Of a stretch of 34,726 bases of DNA, positions 7,936 to 16,700 are shown piece after piece. The DNA is from Chloroflexota bacterium. GTDB lineage: Bacteria; Chloroflexota; Limnocylindria; P2-11E. The DNA is taken from contig JACPOT010000013.1 in assembly GCA_016191385.1 (NCBI GenBank), forward strand, positions 1 to 34,726, written 5' to 3'. The notes under the pieces are model-generated. The model saw only the letters and a program-made list of their open reading frames with translations, was not told the origin of the DNA and made no database searches. The position numbers and the translations under genes were made by a program. Each line of letters starts with the position of its first letter. The first letter of the stretch is position 1.

Positions 7936-9906
7936 TTAGCCGGGGGCTTCGCCGCCGGTAGCCGCAGGCGCTTCGCGCGTCGCGATCAGGTGCGGCCAGC
8001 GCCGGCGCACCGCGGCGGCGATGCCGTCCTGATCGAGCCCGAAGCGCTTCCGCCAGGCCTTCTGCGCGCCGTGGTCGACCCACTCGTCGGGGACGCCGAG
8101 GATCTCGAGATCCGCGCGCGCCCCATGCTCGGCGAGCAGCTCCGCGACGGCTGACCCGAATCCGCCCGCGGCCGCGTGCTCTTCGACCGTGAGGATCTTG
8201 CCGGTCCGTGACGCGAGCGCGAGGATCCGCTCGGCATCGAGGGGCTTCGCGAAACGCGCATTGACGACGCCCGCGCGGATCCCCTCCGGCTCGAGACGTT
8301 CCGCCGCCGCGAGCGCGGCACCCGCGAGCGTCCCGTACGCCAGGATCGTCACGTCCGCGCCCTCGCGCAGCGTCTCCGACAGGCCGATCTCGATCTCGCG
8401 CGGCAGGCGATCCAGCGACGCGCCCGTCCCCGCGCCGCGCGGGTAGCGGAGGGCGATAGGCCCCCGTCCGGCGAGGGCGTGGCGCGCGGCCGTCCAGACC
8501 ATGTCGCGCAGCTCGGCCTCGTCCTTCGGTGCCATGAGCACCATCCCCGGCAGGGCGCGCAGGTAGGCGATGTCGAAGAGGCCCTGGTGGGTCCGGCCAT
8601 CGTCGCCCACGATCCCCGCGCGGTCCAGCGCGAAGACGACGGGCAGGCCCTGGATGGCGACGTCGTGCACGACCTGGTCGTACCCGCGCTGCAGGAACGT
8701 CGAGTAGATGGCGACGATGGGCACGACGCCCTGCGTCGCCAGACCCGCCGCGAACGTCACGGCGTGCTGCTCGCAGATGCCCACGTCGAACAGGCGCCCG
8801 GGCAGCTCCGCGAAGAGCGGCTCGAGCCCCGTGCCCGAGGGCATCGCGGCGGTGATCGCGACGACGCGTTCGTCGGCGCGCATGACCTCGCGCACCGAGT
8901 CGGCGAACACCTTCGTGTATGTCGGTGCCGTCGCGGGACTCGCGCCCGCGGCGGAGACGCCGTGCCACTTCTGGTTGTCCTCCTCGGCCGGGGTGTAGCC
9001 GTGCCCCTTCTGGGTCTGGACGTGGACCAGCACCGGGCCGTCGCGCAGGTCGCGCGCGCGCTGGAGCACGTGCTCCACCTGCGCGAGGTCGTGTCCGTTG
9101 ACCGGTCCGAGGTAGGTGAAGCCGAGCTCCTCGAAGAGGACGTTGGGCATGAGGATGGCCTTGAGGCCCGTGAGCAGGCGGCGCGCGGCCTCCTCGGCGA
9201 GGTCGCCGGCGGGCATGCGGTCGAGGACGCTCTCGGTCAGGTGGCGCAGGTCCCGGTAAGGCCGGAAGGTGCGCAGGGCCTCGGTCAGGCGCGAGACCAG
9301 GGCGACCTGAGGGCGGTGCAGCTCGATGCGCGAGGCGTCGAGCATGCGGCTCATCGCGCCGACGTTGGGCGAGATGCTCATCCCGTTGTCGTTGAGCACG
9401 ACGATCACGCGCGTGCGCAGGTGACCGATGTTGTTGATGGCCTCGAAGGCCATGCCCGCGGTCAGGGCGCCATCGCCGATGATCGCGACCACGTGATGGT
9501 CCTGCGTCCTCAGGTCGCGCGCGACGGCCATCCCGTGGGCCGCGGAGATCGACGTGCCCGCGTGGCCGGCGCCGAACTGGTCGTGCTCCGATTCGGTGCG
9601 GACGAGGAATCCGGAGATCCCGTCCTGCTGCCGCAACGTACCGAAGCGATCCCGCCTGCCGGTGAGGATCTTGTGGACGTACGCCTGGTGGCCGGTGTCC
9701 CACACGAGCTTGTCCTCGGGCGAGCGGAACACGCGATGGAGCGCGACGGTGAGCTCCGTCGCGCCCAGGCTCGAGCTGATATGGCCGCCCGTGCGCTGCA
9801 CCGCCTCGACGGTGAACGCGCGGATCTCCGCGCACAGCGCCACGAGCTCGTCGTGGCTGAGACCGCGGAGATCGTCGGGTGAGGTGATGCGCTCGAGGAC
9901 CGCCAT
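7936..9906 (-). CDS. dxs: 1-deoxy-D-xylulose-5-phosphate synthase
   Basis: GHISSSLGATELTVALH, VWDTGHQAYVHKILTGR, GDGALTAGMAFEA, FDVGICEQHAVTFAAGLA, TVEEHAAAGGFGSAV. Confidence 0.97.
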   Translation of the reverse strand: MAVLERITSPDDLRGLSHDELVALCAEIRAFTVEAVQRTGGHISSSLGATELTVALHRVFRSPEDKLVWDTGHQAYVHKILTGRRDRFGTLRQQDGISGFLVRTESEHDQFGAGHAGTSISAAHGMAVARDLRTQDHHVVAIIGDGALTAGMAFEAINNIGHLRTRVIVVLNDNGMSISPNVGAMSRMLDASRIELHRPQVALVSRLTEALRTFRPYRDLRHLTESVLDRMPAGDLAEEAARRLLTGLKAILMPNVLFEELGFTYLGPVNGHDLAQVEHVLQRARDLRDGPVLVHVQTQKGHGYTPAEEDNQKWHGVSAAGASPATAPTYTKVFADSVREVMRADERVVAITAAMPSGTGLEPLFAELPGRLFDVGICEQHAVTFAAGLATQGVVPIVAIYSTFLQRGYDQVVHDVAIQGLPVVFALDRAGIVGDDGRTHQGLFDIAYLRALPGMVLMAPKDEAELRDMVWTAARHALAGRGPIALRYPRGAGTGASLDRLPREIEIGLSETLREGADVTILAYGTLAGAALAAAERLEPEGIRAGVVNARFAKPLDAERILALASRTGKILTVEEHAAAGGFGSAVAELLAEHGARADLEILGVPDEWVDHGAQKAWRKRFGLDQDGIAAAVRRRWPHLIATREAPAATGGEAPG

Positions 9907-9930
9907 TCCCGCTCGATACTAGGCGCGGAT

Positions 9931-10650
9931 ATGGGCTTTGACGGTCGCAGCGTCGTGGTCACCGGCGGGACCGGGCACCTCGGCGCGACGGTCGTCCGCC
10001 GCTTTCTCGAGGCCGGCGCGCACGTCGCCGTCCCGGTGCGGGACGCGGGCAAGGGAAGCGAGCTACGCGATGGGCTGAGCGGCCTCGCCGGGACCGGCAC
10101 CGATGCCCGCTTGTTCGTCGCGGAAGCGCAGGCGGCCGACCTCGCGGCGATGGAGCGCTTCGTCGAGGCGGTCATGACCCGCTGGGGACGCGTCGACGCG
10201 CTCGCGAACCTCGCCGGCCACTTCGCATCGGGTCCGGCGTGGGACCTCGACCTCCTGCGGCAGCTGTGGGAGGACAACTTCATGAGCGTCGCGACGGCGA
10301 CGGCGACGTGCCTGCGGCCGATGCGCGCGCGCGGCTACGGCCGCATCGTCAGCGTGAGCGCGTACGGATCCCTTCGTGGCGGCAAGGAGACCGCGGCCTA
10401 CGCGGCGTCGAAGAACGCGATCGTCCGCTGGACGGAGTCGATGGCCGCTGCCCTCAAGGACGAAGGCATCACCGTGAACGCCGTGCTGCCGTCGACGATC
10501 GACCATCCCGACAATCGCGCGGCGATGCCCAAGGTCGATCCGGCGAAGTGGGTGAGCCCCGACGAGCTCGCGTCCCTGATCCTGTTCCTGGTGTCCGAGG
10601 AAGCCAGCGGCGTCACCGGCAGCGCGATCCCCGTGCTCGGTCGCACTTAG
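9931..10650 (+). CDS. SDR family NAD(P)-dependent oxidoreductase
   Basis: TGGTGHLG cofactor motif, NLAG, YAASKNAIVRWTESMA active-site YxxxK, VNAVLPSTIDHP. Confidence 0.92.
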   Translation: MGFDGRSVVVTGGTGHLGATVVRRFLEAGAHVAVPVRDAGKGSELRDGLSGLAGTGTDARLFVAEAQAADLAAMERFVEAVMTRWGRVDALANLAGHFASGPAWDLDLLRQLWEDNFMSVATATATCLRPMRARGYGRIVSVSAYGSLRGGKETAAYAASKNAIVRWTESMAAALKDEGITVNAVLPSTIDHPDNRAAMPKVDPAKWVSPDELASLILFLVSEEASGVTGSAIPVLGRT

Positions 10651-10690
10651 GGAATGGATCCGACCGGCCCGCTGTTCTAATCTCAGAGGG

Positions 10691-12007
10691 ATGTCCGACT
10701 ACGACCTGATCATCATCGGCGGCGGGCCCGCCGGGATGACGGCGGGTCTGTACGCCGCGCGCGCCAACATGAAGGTGGTCCTCTTCGAGACGAAGGGCAC
10801 CGGCGGCGAGCTGAACAACACCGACCTCATCGAGGACTGGCCAGGCGAGGAGTCCATCACGGGCTTCGAGCTGGGCGAGAAGATGCGCAAGCACGCCGAG
10901 AAATTCGGCCTGGCCATCGAGATCTCGGGCGTCAAGCAGGTCTGGAGCGAAGGCGACCGCAAGGTCGTCGAGCTGGCGAACGGCACGCGCCACAGCGCCT
11001 ACGCCGTCATCGTCTCGGCCGGCGGCGAGCCCATCAAGCTCGGCGTCCCGGGCGAGCAGGAGCTGCACGGCAAGGGCGTTTCCTACTGCGCGGTCTGCGA
11101 CGGCGCGTTCTTCCGGAACATGGACCTCGCGGTCATCGGCGGCGGTGACTCCGCGTTCCAGGAAGGTCTCTTCCTCACGCGCTTCGCGAAGAAGCTGTAC
11201 GTCGTCCATCGCCGCAACGATTTCCGCGCGCAGAACATCCTCCAGACCCGGCTACTCGGCATGGACAAGGTCGAGGCCGTCACGCCCGCCGTCGTCACGC
11301 GTATCGGCGGGAACGGCGAGGTCAAGTGGATCGAGGTGGACCGCGACGGCAAGATCGAGAAGGTGCCGGTCGAAGGCGTGTTCATCTTCATCGGGTTCAA
11401 GCCGGTGGGCCGCCACCTGTTCACCAAGGAGCACATCGAGCACGACCCGAACGGCTACCTCATCACCGACCAGTACATGCGCACGTCCATCCCCGGCGTG
11501 TACGCCGTCGGCGACACGCGCGCGCAGCTCGCGAAGCAGATCACCACGGCCGTCGGCGACGCCACGACCGCGGTGCTGCACGCCGAGCGCTACATCGAGG
11601 AGCTGAAGCACGCGGAGCGGGCCTTCCCCGAGGCGCCGCGCGAGGAGATGCCGCGTGTCGCGCAGCGGATGGAGCCGGTGCGCGTCGAGGCCGGGCAGAC
11701 CGTCGTGCGCCAGGGCGACGTCTCCGACGCCTTCTACATCGTGGTGCGCGGCCGCCTCGGCGTCTTCAAGCGCGAGGACGACGGGAACGAGCGGCAGGTC
11801 AACACCCTGGGCACGGGAGAGTTCTTCGGAGAGATCGGCCTGCTCGCGCAGGCGCCGCGTGTCGCGAGCGTTCGCGCGCTCGAGCCGAGCGAGCTGCTGC
11901 GGCTCGACCAGGACGCGTTCAAGGAGCTCGTCTCGGTGTCCGCGGCGACCCGCGACCAGCTCGACAAGGTCGCCCGGGAGCGGCTGGCCGCCAACTCGCG
12001 CCGCTAG
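10691..12007 (+). CDS. Thioredoxin reductase-like flavoprotein with C-terminal cyclic-nucleotide-binding domain
   Basis: GGGPAGMTAGLYAARA, redox CAVCDG, GGGDSAFQEGLFL, VYAVGDTR; C-terminal ~120 aa VVRQGDVSDAFYIVVRGRLGVFKREDDGNERQVNTLGTGEFFGEIGLLAQAPRVASVRA is a cNMP-binding fold signature. Confidence 0.93.
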   Translation: MSDYDLIIIGGGPAGMTAGLYAARANMKVVLFETKGTGGELNNTDLIEDWPGEESITGFELGEKMRKHAEKFGLAIEISGVKQVWSEGDRKVVELANGTRHSAYAVIVSAGGEPIKLGVPGEQELHGKGVSYCAVCDGAFFRNMDLAVIGGGDSAFQEGLFLTRFAKKLYVVHRRNDFRAQNILQTRLLGMDKVEAVTPAVVTRIGGNGEVKWIEVDRDGKIEKVPVEGVFIFIGFKPVGRHLFTKEHIEHDPNGYLITDQYMRTSIPGVYAVGDTRAQLAKQITTAVGDATTAVLHAERYIEELKHAERAFPEAPREEMPRVAQRMEPVRVEAGQTVVRQGDVSDAFYIVVRGRLGVFKREDDGNERQVNTLGTGEFFGEIGLLAQAPRVASVRALEPSELLRLDQDAFKELVSVSAATRDQLDKVARERLAANSRR

Positions 12008-12214
12008 CTTGGCCGGACCGTAGGGGCACTCGAAGGCCGCCGTCGGAGTAGACAAGCACGTGACGCCGTCCCGAGCACTTCAGGAGTGGCGCGCTCATGC
12101 AGAGCCAACTGCGACTGGAGCGTCGCTTGACCAACCCGCTACAGTGCGCAATCCGTTCGTCGGCGCTGGGGCGCCACCCGACGGGCGAGGGCCGCGGGTT
12201 GGAAAGGACGAAGG

Positions 12215-13702
12215 TTGCGTCGACGGCTACGCCGCGGAGCTCTGCTCATGGCTTTCGTCTTCGTCGTATCTGGCATACCCCTCGTTGCCGGGACCACCCC
12301 GGCCGCGGCGGATAGCCAGCCACCGACCCAGCCGACAGCGATACCCGCCTGTCCTGGTGACGGGACCGAAGGCGGCGGCGCGAACTTCCCGAACCGCGTT
12401 CGCCGCGATGCGACCGGTTGGCACAACTTCAACAACACCCACTGCAATGTCTGGAACAAGTGGTACGAGCAATACAGTGGTCAGTCACCGCTCTACGCCA
12501 AGCTCCCCTCGCTGGATGTTGACGAGATCTGGGTCGACCCCGAGGACGCCGGCTCCGCCGGTTCTGTGCCCGGCGGCGGCTCGCCGCACTGCTATCGCGT
12601 CTACGTGCACTACGTCGCCTACACCGCGGGGACCGCGGGGACGAACGGCACCGCGCCAGGATCGTTGCGCGTCGCCGTTGATCTGACGCAGGGCGGCGGC
12701 ACTTTCACGGATGCGCGGGGCGACGGCTTCTACCGCCGGCCTCTCGATAACGTCTCTTCTGGCTGGTACATGCTCTGGCGTCCCGCGCTGGTTGTCGGTG
12801 CCCTCGACGGAGCGCGCTACACCGAGCACGCCAGCGACAGCTCGGGCGGGATCGCGCTTCTGAGCGGCGGCTGGGGATCCGCTGCCTGGGGCGCGCGACT
12901 CACCGCCGCCGGCAAGCTTCCTGTCGGCGCCGCGTCGGTGGTCGTCCCGACGGCCGCGCAGGTCAACTACGGCGCCAACGGCGAAGCGCAGTCCCGCTAT
13001 GAGGGGTGCCGCACGCTTCGCTCGCCCGGTGTGCCCGTGGTCGTAACTGGCCTCGGCGTCACCGGTACCAGCGCCAACTCCGTTGATCTGTCCTGGCAAG
13101 CGCTGAGCGGTGCAAGTGCCTATCACCTGAAACGCGCCACGGCTGCGGGCGGTGCATATTCGGTCGTCGCTGATACGTCGACAACGACCGCCACCGACAC
13201 AACGGTGTCCGCAGGAACGACCTACTACTACATCTTACCGCCGAGCTCGCGGACGGTGAGACGGCGCCGTCCGCTGAGGTCGCCACGACGACGGGCGTGG
13301 CGGTCCCCGGGAACACCCTGGGCATCGATCCGGATGGGGCGTACTCGAAGGACCCGGTCAACCTGGCCACCGGCGTGTTCACGGCTCGCGCCGATGACTT
13401 GGCCATGCCGGGTCGGGTGCTCCCGCTCGCGTTCAGCCGTTGGTACAACTCCAGCGATACGACCCCCGGGCCTCTCGGCCCGGCCTGGACCCACTCGTAC
13501 AACTCGCAAGTCACCGATAGCGGCAGCTCCGTCGAGATCCGCGGAGGCACAGGCCGGCGCGATGTATTCACCCGCAGCCCGGACGGGACCTATGCGCCGC
13601 CGATCGGTGTCTTCGACACCCTGGTCAAGAACGCCGACTCGAGCTTCACGCTCATCCTTCGCGACCAGGTCAGGTACGAGTTCTCGACCACCGGATCACT
13701 GA
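12215..13702 (+). CDS. N-terminal part of a secreted RHS protein (signal peptide, unassigned domain, FN3 domain); authentic only to about 13234, then frameshifted
   Basis: Signal peptide LLMAFVFVVSGIPLVAGTTPAAA; FN3-like VTGLGVTGTSANSVDLSWQALSGASAYHLKRA...TTYYYI; continuation ILTAELADGETAPSAEVATTT lies in the frame of the next ORF. Confidence 0.75.
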   Translation: MRRRLRRGALLMAFVFVVSGIPLVAGTTPAAADSQPPTQPTAIPACPGDGTEGGGANFPNRVRRDATGWHNFNNTHCNVWNKWYEQYSGQSPLYAKLPSLDVDEIWVDPEDAGSAGSVPGGGSPHCYRVYVHYVAYTAGTAGTNGTAPGSLRVAVDLTQGGGTFTDARGDGFYRRPLDNVSSGWYMLWRPALVVGALDGARYTEHASDSSGGIALLSGGWGSAAWGARLTAAGKLPVGAASVVVPTAAQVNYGANGEAQSRYEGCRTLRSPGVPVVVTGLGVTGTSANSVDLSWQALSGASAYHLKRATAAGGAYSVVADTSTTTATDTTVSAGTTYYYILPPSSRTVRRRRPLRSPRRRAWRSPGTPWASIRMGRTRRTRSTWPPACSRLAPMTWPCRVGCSRSRSAVGTTPAIRPPGLSARPGPTRTTRKSPIAAAPSRSAEAQAGAMYSPAARTGPMRRRSVSSTPWSRTPTRASRSSFATRSGTSSRPPDH

Positions 13703-16700
13703 CGCGGATCCACGAGCCAGCGGGCAACCAGATCACCTTCGGATACGTCTCAGGCAACCTTTCGACGATCACCGACACCAGCGGACGGCAGACCGCACTG
13801 ACCTATGACACCGCGAGCCGGCTGATCCAGATCCAGGATCTCCTCGCGCGCCGCGTTAGCTATGCCTACGACGCGCAAGGGCGTCTCAGCACGGTCACCG
13901 ACCGGATCGGCAATCAGGCCGGCCAGGATCCGCTCCAGCACCGCTGGACCTATGCGTACGACGGTGGGACGCAGCGGATCACCACCATCACGGATCCAGA
14001 CGGACGCGTGATCGTCACCAACACCTATGACGGGCAGGGCCGGGTCACGCAGCAGCGCGACGGTCTCAGCGCGCTGACGCAGATCGCCTACGCCGGAAGT
14101 CAGACCACCGTGACCGATCCTCGCGGTCACCAGACCGTGTACGCGTTCGACAGCCGGATGCGCATCCTGGGTCAGACCGACACGGTCGGGTCGAACACCT
14201 ATGCGCTCAGCTACACCTACGACGCAGCCGGGCACCGCACAAGCGTCACCGACCGCAACGGCCAGCGCACCGACCTGACGTACGACGTCCGCGGGAATGT
14301 CTTGACCAAGACCGACCCGCAGCTCGATGCGCAGACGCCGCGCTTCGTCACTGAGTTCCAGTACGACGCGCGGAACAACCTGATCGAAGCGCTGGATGCC
14401 CGAGGGTTCCGAACGACCATGACCTACGACGCGACGACGGATCTGCTGATGCGTGTGGACCGGCAGATCGACGCGACGACCTGGGCCGTCACCCGCTACG
14501 AGTACGGCGACGCTGCCGATCCGGGGCTTCCGACCCGGATCATCAGCCCGCGCGGCAACATGGGCAGCCAGCCGGACCCTGCGTACTCGACAACGATGTC
14601 GTACGACAGCGCTGGAAACCTGATCGGCCGCACCGACGCGGACGGCGTGACCACGACGTTCGTCTACGACGCGGTCGGACGGCTCACCAGCCTTGTTGAC
14701 CCCGCCGGGAACGCGCCGGGCGGCATTCCGACGGAGCACACCTGGACCGTGAGCTATGACGCCAACGACCGGGAGCTGGGTCGCACTGATCCGCTGGGCC
14801 ACACGATCGGCTACGCCTACGACCGGACCGGCGACCGCACCAGCGTGACCGATCGGAACGGCAACGTCACCAGCTACACATTCGACGAGGACCGCCGGAT
14901 CGCGACCGTTGCCCAGCGGCCTGACCCCACTGGGCAACCCACGCTCGTCTACACCACGAGCGTGACCCGGGATGGGAACGGCAACGCCACGCGCATCACC
15001 CAAGCTAACGGCGCCATCACCGATTACAGCTATGACGCGGTCGACCGCCTCGTCGCCGTGACGACCCATCCGACCGCGCAGACGAACCTTGTGACCAGCT
15101 ACATCCTCGACGGCAACGGTCAGCCATTGAGCCGCACGACCGGCGACGGTGTGACCGTGAGCTATGCCTACGACGCCTTGACCCGCCTGCGGTCAGTGAG
15201 CGGTCCCTCGCTCTCGATCACCTACTCATACGACCAGGTCGGCCACCGCACCCAGATGGTCGATGCGACCGGCACGACGACGTATGCCTATGACGGCCTG
15301 GGGCGGGTCACCCAGACGGCGGCGCCGAACGGGATCCTCACGTACGGCTACGACCTCGACGGCAACCGCACCAGGCTCGGCTACCCGGGCGGCGACGATG
15401 TCGACTACTTCTTCACGCCAGCCGGCCGACTGACGCACGTGACCGACTGGGCCGGGAGACTGACCTCCTACACCTACGCATCCAGCGGCGCGGTCGAGTA
15501 TCTCGACTACGCCAACGGGATGAGTGCCACCTACGCGTACGACCGGGCCCAGCGACTGACGCGGCTCACGAACACGGTCGGCTCGACCATCATCAGTGAC
15601 CACGTCTACACGCTCGACCCCGAAGGGGATCGCACCGCCCTCGACGAATTCGTTCAGGGGATCACGCTTCCACCGGCGTGGACGTCGAGCGTCCGGGTGA
15701 ACGACGACACGGGTGGCGCAGTGCAAGAGAGCCCGGCATTGGCGCTGGGCCCCGACGACTCCGCCTATCTGGCGTGGCGCGACCTGCGCTCGGGGAACGG
15801 CGACGTGTACTTCTCGAGCCGGGCAGGCGGTACCGAGACGTGGTCTCCGAACGTCAAGGTCAGTTCAGACAGCGGCACTCGTAACCAGGGTCCGCCCTCG
15901 ATCGCGATCGATGGATCGAGCAAGGTCTACGCGGTATGGCAGGACGAGCGCGACAACGCCGTCGGCGCAACCGACTCCGTGTTAGCGAGCCAGCCGAGTA
16001 CGACGCTTCCATGCTGCGGTAGCTACTACGAGTTCCTCGGGATGACCGCGCCGTCCGTGCCGGACGGCTGGAACCTTGAGGAAGGTGACGGGCTCTATGT
16101 GCCGCCGGGCGTCTATTCATTCGACTTCCAGATCGACGTCTTCTACGACTACGGGCGCATCTACGGGACGACTCCGGAAGCCGAGGACTTTTACGTCACC
16201 GGAACGATAGACAGCCTCAGCGGAGCGCCGACCTTCTCCTGGCTCTGGGACAACTATGGGCGCTGGAGGTGGACGGGCACGTTCACCATCTCGGCTGACG
16301 AGGGGGAAGGATACTTCCGCCTCTACATCGAACAGCAAGATCCGGGCGACTCGGTCGACGGCTGGCGGGCCAGCGCGCAGATGACCGTGTCGCGCATCTC
16401 GGATCCCAACATCTACTTCGCAAAGCGAGATCCCGCGACAGGAACCTGGAGCGCCAACATTCGCGTGAATGACGACACGACGAGCGGGTTCGTCCAGCGG
16501 GAGCCGCGTATCTCTGTCCGGAGCGACGGCGGAGCAACTGCAGTGTGGGTCGACGGGCGTTCGACGGAGCGGAACATCTACGCCGCCCAGCTGATGCCGG
16601 GCGCGAACGCTTGGGGCACAAACAGGCGTGTCAGCGATGAAACGGCTTCGTGGAAGGTCGCTCCGGACGTTGCCTTTGCACCCGACGGAACGGCCTACGC

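Noticed and set aside
7920-7938. Intrinsic terminator at GCGCTCGGCGCGCCTTTTT
   Set aside because: T-run present but only a very short stem can be drawn; insufficient support
8479-9882. 467-aa plus-strand ORF antisense to dxs
   Set aside because: Arg/His/Glu/Val-rich low-complexity translation typical of antisense frames in high-GC genes; dxs is unambiguous on the other strand
12008-12214. Mobile-element ends or att-like repeats flanking the RHS island
   Set aside because: No transposase, integrase or matching terminal repeats found by eye; the tRNA-His lies about 12 kb away and is intact
13228-13240. Programmed -1 ribosomal frameshift site joining the two RHS ORFs
   Set aside because: Sequence ctacatcttaccgcc has no X-XXY-YYZ slippery heptamer or evident downstream stem; a one-base deletion or sequence error is simpler
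13750-15069. Minus-strand ORFs within the RHS gene (also 16117-17022 and 17470-18654)
   Set aside because: Mirror frames of YD-repeat coding sequence; no recognisable domains
13600-15640. Possible CRISPR-like or DNA satellite periodicity
   Set aside because: The periodicity is degenerate and codon-based, from YD peptide repeats; no conserved direct repeats with unique spacers
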